A stretch of DNA of 64,000 nucleotides from Poronia punctata (lineage: Eukaryota > Ascomycota > Sordariomycetes > Xylariales > Xylariaceae), in NCBI GenBank assembly GCA_022579005.1, contig MU401536.1, positions 91,656 through 155,655 on the forward strand, written 5' to 3'. The translations under genes and the position numbers were made by a program. Below, in pieces: positions 23,844 to 35,275 of the stretch; positions within the stretch are counted from its first letter, which is position 1, and every line of letters begins with the position of its first letter. The notes below the pieces were generated by a model. It saw only the letters and a program-made list of their open reading frames with translations. It was not told the origin of the DNA and did no database searches.

Positions 23844-24191
23844 CTATCCAAACACGCGCTGATCGTTGCTCCAGCTCTTGGCCGCCGTGCCCTCGAGGGC
23901 ATCACATTCAACCGTATTTCCGATGACGAGGAAGGGCGTTCCCTTGCAATCAGGCTCCGTCCAGGCGGTTAAGAAATCCGATCCTTCGTTGGCGATAAAC
24001 ATCTTGGCTGAACCACCGCCGGGAACTTCCCTGTTGATGCAGCCTCCCATAGAGCCGACGTAGGCGTAGTAGGTACCGCTGCAGTCGGTGCTGTCGCTGT
24101 AGAGTTGTCCGAGGAATGTGACTGGCTCGTCTGGCGTGCCTTGAGCTAGCGCCACCGTGGCCGCTGCGAGCGTGAATGCGAACTTCATCAT
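23844..24191 (-). CDS. Small secreted cysteine-containing protein, 115 aa
   Basis: Single-exon frame starting MMKFAFTLAAATVALAQG, a good secretion signal (short basic start, hydrophobic core, small residues before a likely cleavage after ALA or AQG). The mature part, about 97 residues, has four Cys: in STDCSGTYYAY, MGGCINR, EPDCKGTP and VECDALEG. This would allow two disulfides. The family is not recognised; size and composition fit small secreted fungal proteins, including candidate effectors. An in-frame ATG 20 codons upstream would bury the signal, so the downstream start is preferred; the second Met is equally possible. The gene sits 1.2 kb from the edge of the first AT-rich block. Role and disulfides are inferred. 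Confidence 0.7.
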   Translation of the reverse strand: MMKFAFTLAAATVALAQGTPDEPVTFLGQLYSDSTDCSGTYYAYVGSMGGCINREVPGGGSAKMFIANEGSDFLTAWTEPDCKGTPFLVIGNTVECDALEGTAAKSWSNDQRVFG

Positions 24192-25380
24192 CTTGAACTT
24201 GGGGTAAGAGGGGTTCGTGAGTGGTCTCGATGTTTGAGTGAGCTGTTCCAAGGTTAACCTTTGAGTCGTCCCCCTTGTCCAACATTCGGATGTGCCTTAC
24301 CTTTGGTTGGGAAGTAGACGTGTTGCTTGTTACCGTATGCACTATGAGATATGTTACACAACGTTTCGTCCGTCCTTGCTCCCCTTTATATACACGTCTT
24401 CTAGACTAATGCCTGTAGCCGAACTAGTAGGGCTAACAGGATCGGAATCACCGCATAATATGTAGGTGAATTTCGCTTGATCCTCCTAGGTTACAGGGGG
24501 GCATTATCAGATTCCCGATCAGTGGTCTAGCCAAGACTACCCAACGTCACATAGTCCGAGGTGCTGCGGTCATGCTACTCTATAATTTGCAGTTGAGAAG
24601 ACAAGCTACCTAGTCGAGTGTCTTATGGTTTTATCTTTCACCTTCAGACGTCTCGGGCCGTAGACGGAACATGTAAGAGCACTCGACCAGCATACGATGC
24701 CTATCCGCTCCTTCTTTCACATATAACCAATCTTGCTTTAATATGTTTAAAACACTGCAACCTAGGTACATACTCGTAGTATTTTGCTTATGAAAGCGAC
24801 ATACTTGTAGGAAGAAGGCACTCCTGCTTTACTTGAAGTCTTAACCCAGTTAAGTAAGCGCTTCTATTGCACGACTCCACCAGGATTCGTGATGTTTCTA
24901 ACTCCAGGAGACAACGGTGGATTCGAACCAAGAACTTGGTAAGCATCGCTAAATACTGGGAGTCCGAGCCGCCAAGTCTTCTTGTGTTTCGTTACACGCC
25001 GGAACTTTCCATGGAATTCAACTGTGCTCGACCCTAAAGTACCTATTACCTACCTCCAAGTATGTACCTAGCATCTACCAAAGTACTTACATGTACTTTA
25101 CTCAGTCAGTAGGTCGTACCTGCCTACTCGTAGATTAAGTGCTTACAGTCAGGCCAGCCCCATTGCGACTACCTTTTATGTCGTACATGAACCTCCAGAT
25201 CTAATCTGATGGGTTTCATTTTTTGAGAGGTAGAAAACGTTTACCTATACTGTGGCTGTGCTAAGGCTTGCGTGGTTCAAAGGATCAACGGCCTGGTACA
25301 GAGAATTTCGGTAGGTGGGTTGAGTCTTGAGACACGGGACCGAATCCAAAGACCATAATTATAAGGCATCGGGATACCTA
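24192..25380. other. Intergenic region next to AT-rich block
   Basis: Promoter side of the secreted-protein gene, followed by sequence of normal composition up to the AT-rich border. It contains a tRNA-T-arm-like patch (GGTTCGAATCC on the minus strand, about 24933-24943) without a matching acceptor stem. No gene seen. Confidence 0.55.
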
Positions 25381-28300
25381 GGTAAACCTTATCTCAGTGC
25401 TTAGCCGACTTCATAGGCAAGTGCAAGTGGCACTTCGTGCCCTACTTAATTATATTTAATAGATTAATTTTGCAAATATATTTAATTTAGCGTCTATGTG
25501 AATTATAAAGTAAATTAGGTAGGTCGGGCGTATATAGCCTATAAAAGTTGTTTAAGTACTTAATGCGAAAAATTAGCTTATAAGTGTACAGGCTTTATAT
25601 AAAATAAAAAAAGGCAGCTTATGCAGTTAGATTTTTTTTTGCAAAAAAAAATATTAAAAATAAAAGCTTAACGCTTAGGGCTAAATAATAAAAATAGCTA
25701 TATTTTAACGTTTTTTAAGCTATATAGCCTATTAAAAACATATTTTTTTTAAAAAAAAGCTAAAAGATTATATAAGTATATATAAAAAGGTTAGTTGCTT
25801 ACCTAGCTATATTTTTATAAAAAATAGCAATATAAATATAATAAAAGCTATTATATATTAGCTATATAAAAAAAACCTTTAGCGCTATTTTTTTAGTTTT
25901 TTTAAGCGCTAAAAAGTTTATTTAATTTAAAAATTTCTTTATTTATTGTTTTTTTAAAATAGCTTAGTTATTTAGTTAGTTTTTTATAGTATTGCACGCT
26001 ATTAAATTAAAAAAATTAGCTTTATACTTAGTATTTATTTATAATTTTTAAAGTATAAGTTTTATTAAAATTATATAAAGTTAATAATAATTAGTTATAG
26101 TATTGCTAGTATAAGCTTATAGTAATAAATATAAATACTAGTTATATACTTACTTATAACTTTACTAGTATAGTATTAAATTTAATAAAAAAAGCTACTA
26201 AATAGCTTTTATTTTTTTATTATTTTTATAGCATATTTTATATACTTATTATTTAGGTTTTTTTTTTATATTTACTAAGTATTTATAAGTTTGCTATATA
26301 ATTATTAAAATTTATTTTTTATTGCGTATATTTACTAAAAGCTTAAACTATTAGTTTTAATAAACTTAATATTTTAAAAATTTGCTAATATTTTTTTAAC
26401 TTAAAAATAGCGTCTTTTGCTAATAACTATGTTTTAATTTTTTTTATGCATTTTAGTATTAAATAGCTTATAATAAAAATTATATAGCTTACTAAGCATA
26501 ATAATAATAAAATAATAAACTAAACAAACTTTAAAAAGCGTTACTAATAGCTTTTAAAGCATATATTTAACTTTAAGCATAAAAGTTTATAATAATTACT
26601 TATTTTTAATATAATTTATTAATTTATTTATATGCTAAAAGCTTGTATTAGTTAAGTTGATATAATTTATTATTTAGTATTTAAGCATACTAATATAATT
26701 TTTATAGCTGCTACTAAATATAAAAAAAACGCAATACTTTATACTTTTATAATAATTATTAAAAAAATTATAATTTAAATTATTTTGCTTACTTACTTAA
26801 GTTAAGCTTAAGCTGCTAATATTAAAAAAAACGTTTTAAAATTAACTTTAGCTTTTATTAAAGCTAATATATTTTTTAAAGTAAGTTTTTTTTAGTATGC
26901 TATAATACTTTGCTTACTTTACCTTTTTTATTAAAATAAAAAGATTTAAAATAATATTTGTGCTAATAAGTATAGCTATGTGCTTTTAAGCTTTAAACAA
27001 GCTTTTAACTTTAACTTTAAAGCTATTTTGCAATTTTTAAGCTTTTATTTTATAGTAAGCTTATTTATAATTAATAAGCTATACGTTATTTAAAAGTAGC
27101 GCAACTTTAAAGCAGACTTTATTTATTTATATACTTTATAATTATTGCTTTTATATTAATTACTATAGTTTAGCTACATTACTACTTTTAAAAAATAAAG
27201 CTAATAATTTATTATTAAGCATGCTAAATTTAATACATATAAGCTAAAAATTATTTAAATATTAGTTAACTGCTTTAAAATCTTTATTGCTGTTTAGCTG
27301 CTGCTTTATAAGTTTATATATAATTATTAATAATTTAAGTTTTTACTTTTTAATGCTAACTTTTAGCAAGTTTACAATATTTTTAAAACAATTATATATA
27401 TTAATAGCAAGCTAATGCTTTAAGCTATTTATTATTATTTAATTTAATATTTTATTTATAAGCAAGGTTTTACTACTATAGTAGCAAAAAACATAATTAT
27501 TTAATATAATGCAAATATTTGCTTTATTAATAAAAACCAAATTTATAAAAAGTTTAGTAGCATAACAACTTTTATTTATATAGCCTTTATTACTATTGCT
27601 TTTAATATAAGCTTATATTTACTAAACGTAAAGCAAGTTATTTAGTATAACTTACTTATTAAACTTAGTATTGCTAACTTTTAGCAAAAGCTTAAATAAG
27701 CTATAAAAAAAATAAAAAAGCAAAAAACTATATATATTTTTGCTTTTTACTAGCTTTTTAATTACTTTAGCATAAGTAAGCAGCGTAAAAGGCTTTATTG
27801 CCTTATTAAACATTTTTAAAAACAGCTTTAGCCGTTTGTGCTTTATATTATAAGCGCTTTTAAAATAATATTAATTATAAAACTTATTTTTAATAATATT
27901 AATAATAACGCTATAAGCTAGGTTAGCATAGCTAATAGCCTAGCCTTTTATAATTTAAATGCTAAGCAGGCTAAAAATAAAATAAACTATATAAATTATA
28001 TGCTTTTTAAAGCTAATTATATTAAATAAACTAAGCTTAACCTAACTAAGCATACTAAGCTTAATCTTATTATTTATAAGTTTTTTAATTTTATATACTT
28101 TTATTAACAAGCTTTAAAAGTTTTTTAAAAGCTTAATATGCTTAATTTTAAATATAAACACTTTATTAATTTTAGCTTATATTATAATTACTATAATAGT
28201 AACTTTAATTATATTTTAGCTTTTTTACTATAGCTTAAATTAAGCTAAAAAAAACTAGCTATAAACTTTTTTATAGCTATTGCTTTAAAGTATATATTAG

Positions 28301-29707
28301 CATAATATATTATATAAGCTTAAAGCTTTACTATTAGCGCTTAGTTTAAGCTTATTAATAAAATATTTATAAATGCTTGCTTTTAATATATAGTTATAAA
28401 ATAGTTTTTAAGCAAAAAAAGCTAGCAAAGCTTTAATATAAGCTTTAATAGCTTTAAAAAGCTTTTTAAAAACGTTTTAAGCTTTTAATAATAAAAATAT
28501 TATAAAGCTAATAAATAAGCATTATTTTAAATATATTTAAATAGCTTTAGGCTTATAAAAAATAAATAAAATAAAAGCTAGTTAATAAAAGCTTTAAAGC
28601 GCGCAGCAAATAAAGCAGTTTTTATAGCTTATATTAAAGTTTTTATAAATAAAAAACGCTATGCTGCTTTAAATATAAATAACTACTAGCTATTAAGCTA
28701 ACTTTATAATTAGTAAATTAAGTTTATAGCTTTTTATATATGCTATAGTACGCTATAAAATTAATTTAACTATAAATTATTAGTAGTTATTAAATTAATA
28801 TTAGTTTATAGCAATTATATAATATACTTAATATTACTTTTTATTTTAATACTAATAGTTTTTTATTTAATATTTAAAAATAAGTTTAAATTAGCTAAAA
28901 TCTTCTTAGTAGCTTTATTGCTATTATTTTTTTTTTTTCTTTTTTTTTAAAAACTTACTATAGCAAGCGTATTACTATAAAGTTTTCTTTTTTTTACTAA
29001 ACTTTAGCTAGCAAACGCAAGCTTTTTTATAGTTTTAATTTAGCGTTAGCTTGCTAAGCTATTATTATTATATAAAATTTTAAGTGTAACTTTATATTTA
29101 AAAAGCTAGTAAATATAGCTTAAAAACTTTTATTAATAAAAAAAACAAAAAAAGCAAAAATAGCAAGCATAGCAGCAATAGTAGTTAGCATAATTACTAA
29201 GTAGCTAACTTTAGCATATAGTTATTAATTATAATAAAAAGAATATATATAACTATATTTTTTTTTTTAGCTATTATAAATATAGCTTACGTAAAGCTTT
29301 TTTATATATATATTTTATAAGTTAATATTGCTAGCATAGTAAAAGTATAATTGCTATAAAGTAGCACTAAAAACTTGCTATAATATAGCTTTAAAGTTTT
29401 TATTAGCGCTTAATATGCTAGCTAGCAAGTTAAAATTACTTTTATAAGCGCTATTTTTTTTATATTAAAGCAAATAAACTACTAAAAAGTTAAAAAAAAA
29501 AGCAATAAAAGGCGTAGTTAGTTAAGTTAAGTATTTTTGCTAAACTATATAATATTTTTTATAAATAGCTTTCTATGCTATTTTAATATTTAATTATTTA
29601 TATTAAAGTTTAATATTATATAATAAAGTATAATTAAAACAAAAATAAATATATAGCGCTTAAGCAAAGGGGAATTAAGTATATTATAAAGGTCTATATT
29701 AAGAAAA

Positions 29708-29708
<1 letters not shown>

Positions 29709-29742
<34 letters not shown>

Positions 29743-29786
29743 GTTATTAATATTGTTATTAGTATTATTATTATTATTATTATAAG
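29709..29786. repeat. TTA microsatellite
   Basis: Long run of TTA/TTG trinucleotides inside the AT-rich block, immediately before the 43-bp tandem array. Confidence 0.9.
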
Positions 29787-29824
29787 TTTAATTAAATAGT
29801 ATATATATTAGTTCTTTTTTATTG

Positions 29825-30131
29825 CTATAGTACGCTAAGCTAATATTTTTTACTAAATAAATCTTATTACTTATACTATAGCATGCTATTTTTTACTAAG
29901 TAGATCTTATTACTTATATTATAGCATATTATTTCTTGCTAGGTAAATTTTGTTACTTGTGCTATAGTATACTATTTTTTACTAAGTAGATCTTATTATA
30001 TATGCTATAGCATACTAAGCAAGATATTTTAATGTGCTATAGCATTTTATTTTTTACTAAGTAAATCTTGTTATATATATTATAGCATGCTAGGCTAAAT
30101 ATTTTAATTATATTACTTATGCTATAGCATA
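29825..30131. repeat. Degenerate tandem repeat, about 43-bp unit
   Basis: The motif CTATAGCAT (or a near variant) begins at 29825, 29876, 29919, 29962, 30005, 30038, 30080 and 30122. Three successive steps are exactly 43 bp and the others are 33, 42, 42 and 51 bp. Between the motifs a shared TTTTTTACTAAGTAGATC segment recurs. Confidence 0.8.
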
Positions 30132-33100
30132 TATAGCTAGCTATATTATAAAACGTAAAAAGGTACTAATATTTATTAAAAGCTACTATTTACTTTAAAG
30201 TACTAAAGTTATTAAAACTAACACTTTAAAAGTTATTTAGATTTTTTAAGTTAAATAAACGCTTACTTTTTTTATATAGTTAATTATTTTATTAAAAGTG
30301 CTAGTGTTAGCAATACTAAGAATTAAATACTATTAGGCTTTATTTTGCTTAAAAACAATATTATTAAACTTAGTAAGCTTTTTAAAAATAATTTTTTAGC
30401 TATGCTAATATATATTCTTAATATTAAAAGCATTGTTATTTAATTATATAAAGTGTTGCTTATAATTAGCTACGCTATTTTTAAATAACTTATAAGTATA
30501 TAAAATAATATTAAAAGTAGCATTTTTATTAATATAGCTTTTTTTTTAATAAAAATTAAAAGCTTTTTTAATAAACTTGTAAATAACTACTATATAGCTA
30601 CTATTAAAAGCTAAGCAAGTAAAAGTAGCTTTAATGTTATAAGTTAAGTTTTTATTATACTTAATATTAAAAGCATAGCTTATATTAATATGCTTTAAAA
30701 GTAAGTTAATAAGTTTATAGCTACTGCTAGCAGTAATATAATAAATAAGCTTGCTTTATAAAATAGCATTATAAGTGTTTTTATTTAATATATTTTTATA
30801 AAAAAGCTATAAAAAATAAAGCATTTTTAGCTTATAATTAAATAAGCAACTATTTTAAAAAAAAATAAAAAGTTAAAAAATAACGTTAGCTAATATTTTA
30901 TAGTCTTTATAGCGTATAGCTTTATAAATAATTAGCAAGATTTTAATAGCTTATAATAAGCAGCAGTAGCTTTAAAACTTTATATTAATATTTTTATTTA
31001 TAATGCTAAAATATTTTCTAGTTTAGCTTTTTATAATAAAAATTATTAACTAAACATTTTTAAGTATTTTATTAAAAAGTTTAAAGGCTATAGTAGTAAT
31101 AACTTTTTTAACTATATTAACATTAATGTTTTTATAGTTTTATATTAAAAAGCTTTTATTTTAAAGCTTTGCTATAATAAAAGTAAAAATTTATATAGTA
31201 AAGCTATAAATAAGTAAAAGCACGGTTTAGTAATACTTTATGCTTTTTTTGCTAATATAATAGCCTTGTTAAAAAAAAGCAATATTTTTTAATATTATAA
31301 TACTAAATTAAAGCTTGCTATTGTTAATATTTTAAAATATACAAAATAGTATTTTAATATAGTTAAGCTTAATATAAAAAAAGGCTAAGATAAAAAGTAT
31401 TTATTTTTTATACTTTTATAATTTGCTAGCTTTAGTTTAAAACTATTTAATATAGCAAATAAAAAATGTTGTTTTTTAATTGCTATAAATAAAAGTTAGT
31501 TAGTTAGTATATTTAAAAAACTTAAAGCAGCGCTGCTAAAGCTTTTTATAAATTTTATAAATACTTAAAAAAAAAGCTAGTTAGCGTGCTATAATATATA
31601 AATAACGTAAAAAAAGTAAATAAAGATCTTTAAAATGTTAGTATATAAAACTAAAATAGTGTGCTATAGTATAAAGAAAATAATAATATATTATTAATAG
31701 TTTTTTTGTTTTTAAAAATAGCGCTTATTTGCAAATATAAGCTTTTATTATATATTATACACTTTATTTCAAAATATTTTAAAAGCTTTTTAAACGTTAG
31801 GTTAAATAAGCACTTAATTAAAAAGCTAGCAAGCTATTATAAATACTTATTAAAAAACTGCTTATATAGCATTAAGTAATTTAATATTATTAATTTTATA
31901 AAAAGTTACTTTAAGTTTATAAATTATTATATTAAAAGGCTATTTAAACTTAAGCAAGCTATTAAATAAGCTATTATTAAGTTAATAAACTAGTTATGTT
32001 TTTTTTAGCTAGTTTGCAAATATAGTTTATAAAGTTAAAATTATTATGAATAATAACGCTATTAAAATTATAAGCTGCTTGCTTTATGTTTTTATAAGCA
32101 ATATTAAACATTTTTATTAATAGTTAGTTAAGTATTTAATATAATATAATAATTTTAAAGTTAGCAAACATATTAATTATATAACGTAGTATTTTGTTAG
32201 TAATTATATAAAAACTTAAAATTTAGCAAAAAATATAGTAAAGTTATAAGCATAGCTTTTTATTATAATAAAAAATAGAATATATATTTTTAAACTAAGT
32301 GCTTTATTAATGTTAATTTAAGCAATATTAGCATAGGCAGTTTGCTAGTTTTAAAAAACTTAAAATAATAAGCAAACAAGTTTAAGCGCTTTTAATTTTA
32401 AAATTATTTAAGCGTTAAAAAAAAACTTTTTTAACTATATAGTATTATAAACACTTTTAATAATAATATTTTTATTTTGCATAAGCTATATTAAAGCAAG
32501 ATTAAATAACTTAAATATTAGCTTTAATATTAAAGTATTTAACTTTTAGCATATTTAGTAGCTAATAGTATATTTAACTTAGCTAAAAGCTTTTATTTTA
32601 ACTTTTAGTTTTTTTATTAAATTAATAAAGTTTACGTTAAAAAAAGCGTTTATTAAATTATATTTAGCTTTCCTTAAGTTAGCGTATTTTTTTAAAAAAG
32701 TCGAAATTTTATATAAAAGCATTATAAAAAAAAAATTGTAAGCAGCATAACTGCTAGCTTAGTTATAAAGCTTTACTTAAAGTATAATAGTATTGCTAAC
32801 TATAACTTTTTTAGCTTTATTTTTAAAGCTATTTTTATTTTAAATAGCTTTTTTTTTTGCTTTTTTGTTTTGCTTATTATTATTGCTACTACTTTTAAAA
32901 AAAGTAGTTAAATTAAAAAATATTATAGTAAAGTAACTAAAGTAATAGCTTTGCAATATTAGTATTAAAAGCTTTAATAGTTTAAATATATATTATTATA
33001 GCATATTTAAATTACTAAAATTAAACTTATAATTTAGCGCTAATAATAATATTTTAAGTAATAAAAGTTAAAAAATAACAATATTAGCACTAAAATAATT

Positions 33101-33224
33101 ACAAAAGCTAAATTAGTATTTTTATAAAGTTTTAAAGCAAAAAAACTACTTTTTAAAAAGTAAGTTATTTTATTAAAAAACTATAATTAACTACGTACAC
33201 CTATGCTTAATTGCATCTATATTA

Positions 33225-33365
33225 AGTGCTTAGACTAGTTAAGCAGAACCTTTTATTAAAAATAATTAAAAATTTATAATTAGCTATAAGATATACTTAG
33301 TAGGTCTATTATATATTTTAGCAAAAAGCCCGTAGGGAAATGTACGCTAAACTGGTCTAAGCACT
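33225..33365. repeat. 141-bp foldback structure at right border of AT block
   Basis: AGTGCTTAGACTAGTTAAGC (33225-33244) and the reverse complement of 33346-33365 (AGTGCTTAGACCAGTTTAGC) match at 18 of 20 positions. The two differences include a C/T change of the RIP type. It may be a short inverted-repeat element or the end of a larger transposon. Confidence 0.7.
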
Positions 33366-33596
33366 AAAATAAGGTAAACCTTATATGTGGAATTAATGCC
33401 TATATTTATCACGAACTTGAGTACCTCGTTACATAAACAAGCCCCCTTTTTTTAGTTTCAAGGTAGTTCCAAGGGGCTATCGGCGACTTGACTTATGTGA
33501 CTTTCCTATTTCGCTCATCCCCGTCGATCCTCCCGGAATCCCAAGCATAAACTCCGCTGGGACTGACGTCTTCAAGTAAGTAAGTAGGCATCAAAC

Positions 33597-33849
33597 ATGG
33601 ATAACTTTACGGGTCTCGGTTACGCCGGCCTTGTCGCGACTGCCGTGAGTTGAACACCTCCGGTATTTACATACCATTTTCATACAGTGTAAAATAGACA
33701 TGGGCAGCAGAATGTTCCTCTGAGATCCCCAAGTGTAGTTATTTTACTTCATCGACAACTTTTAATCATATTCTTATTCTTTTCAGGGATTGGCATGTAT
33801 AGAGTACCCGGCCTTTCTCCCGCCTCATATTCAAAAACACGACCAGTAA
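33597..33849 (+). CDS. Possible 36-aa two-exon peptide gene
   Basis: ATG at 33597 opens a 16-codon exon (33597-33644) ending in a GTGAGT donor. A TTTTCAG acceptor at 33786 restores the frame for 20 more codons and a stop (33787-33849). The peptide begins MDNFTGLGYAGLVATA and continues GLACIEYPAF, a hydrophobic Gly/Ala-rich stretch that could span a membrane, then a polar tail with His, Lys and Asp. No family recognised. It is tail-to-tail with the broken SDR, whose stop codon is 98 bp away. Chance splice signals remain possible; the case rests only on clean donor, acceptor and phase. Confidence 0.35.
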
Positions 33850-33946
33850 AGAGCACCACCGTGTTTTACCCAGGGTTGTAGCGCCAGACCTCCTCTTCTA
33901 CTCGTTATTCTTGTACGGGTTCCCCCAGATCTATCGACCAGCCGTC

Positions 33947-35275
33947 TCAAATAACTATGAATTTCTCCCCTATCAACTCCTCACTCAAAGCCCATAGGCG
34001 TCTCGCCGCATCAGGATCCCGCGCATGGTTCGCACAGGGAACAAACTGGCAATCAGCCAAGTATAATCCACGACATTCTATTCTTTTTCATGAGCAACAT
34101 CCCATCTCCCTCTAAACTCAAGGGTACCGAAAATCAAAGGAAAAGACAGGAAGGAACGAACGAAAAACATACCATCAAGCGCCGGATCCAAAGCAGCGAC
34201 AAGAGTAGTCGAAGCACCCTCATCACTATTCTTCCAATAATCCGTCGTCTTCTCGATCGCCTTTGCGACATCTTCTTCGTGTTCCCTGCCTAGATTACTA
34301 ACGACCCCTGAGAATAGTTGTAAGTATCAGCTTTTTTTCTCATACAACATCAGGGTAACATAACAGTAGAAAAAGAAAGGAAGAAGATGAAGAAGAAAGG
34401 AAGAAAAAAAAAACCTCCAGGATGAACAGCAAAAGCCAAAAAACCCAATCCCTCAACCCAAGCGTAAAAAGCACATTAGCAGTCTTACTCATCGCATACG
34501 CCACCGTCCCAGCATATCCATGCCCTTGCACTCTCGCAAACACCTCTGCCAGATTCCCAACCGGTCTCTCCTCGACAGGAACCCGATCAACCCCCTTCAA
34601 CATGTTACAATCCAAGAACCTAACAGGCAAAAGTCCATGTACGTAACTAGACAAATTAACAACCCTACTCTTTCCGTGCCGTTCAAGCAAAGGATATAAA
34701 AGCTTAGTCAAAAGAAACCCCCTAAAATGATTAACCCCGAACTGCATCTCCACCCCTCCCCCGGTGAACTGACGCGAACGCGTCGCGCATCCCGCATCCC
34801 GCGTTGTTCACTACCTAGTATATCTACCCCCTCTCTACACGACGAAATATTTCCCGCTGTCGCGGTCCTGATGGATTTTTTGCAAGGCGAGATCCGTGAT
34901 TATAGTTTTGACATTTACGTCGGGATATTTTTTCGCGAATCGTATCCGCTACGCTTTCCAGATGATGTCTTGTTCGTGATAGAAGGATTAGCACGGAAGG
35001 GTCTTGCGAGGCGAATGCTGTTGCTGTTCCGGAGCCCGACGACGCTGTTGGGGGATATTCCTGTTATGATGACTTTTTTTTTTTTTTTTTTAATTTACAC
35101 AGAAATGTTAGATAGGTAAAGTACCTTAGGTAAAGTAAATTTGATGACGAATAAGATGTAGGTAGGTAAGGTAAGTTACAAGGCACGTACTGGCTTTTCC
35201 TTTGATTCTATCTGCGTATGTGGAGGCTACTGCTATGGCGGATGTTTTCTTGTCCCAGGTTGGGTTGGATGTCAT
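33947..35275 (-). pseudogene. Short-chain dehydrogenase/reductase, broken by several frameshifts
   Basis: Fragments of one SDR lie in order but in changing frames. Exon 1 (35275-35191) reads MTSNPTWDKKTSAIAVASTY. Exon 2 starts at 35072 with the cofactor motif ITGISPNS, then DPSVLILLSRTRHHLESVAD, IITDLALQK, an NNAG remnant, MQFGVNHFRGFLLTKLLYP, SRVVNLSSYVHG, and the catalytic Y-x-x-x-K in AYAMSKTANV. After AFAVHPGG an exon reads VVSNLGREHEEDVAKAIEK, and the last one ends EELIGEKFIVI. At least five single-base shifts are needed to connect these, mostly in homopolymers. This suggests a recently dead gene related to retinol-dehydrogenase-like SDRs, or local consensus error. It is divergent from the FAD monooxygenase, 753 bp apart. 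Confidence 0.75.

Larger units (their letters stand above)
25381..33384. repeat. AT-rich, RIP-like degenerate repeat block (8 kb)
   Basis: From about 25440 to 33370 the DNA is almost entirely A and T with no open frame of note, whereas flanks are about half GC. This is the usual appearance of repeat-induced point mutation of transposon DNA in Pezizomycotina. The remaining C residues are mostly in AC or GC steps. A 12-bp direct repeat, GGTAAACCTTAT, occurs at both borders (25381-25392 and 33373-33384). Just inside these are inverted AGTGCTTAG (25396-25404) and CTAAGCACT (33357-33365). The parent element cannot be identified by eye. Confidence 0.85.

Noticed and set aside
24920..24990. Possible tRNA gene on the minus strand
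   Set aside because: Only the T-arm core is convincing; the acceptor stem does not pair and no anticodon arm is acceptable.
29825..30131. CRISPR-like array
   Set aside because: The repeats are contiguous tandem units in eukaryotic AT-rich DNA, with no spacers and no cas genes.
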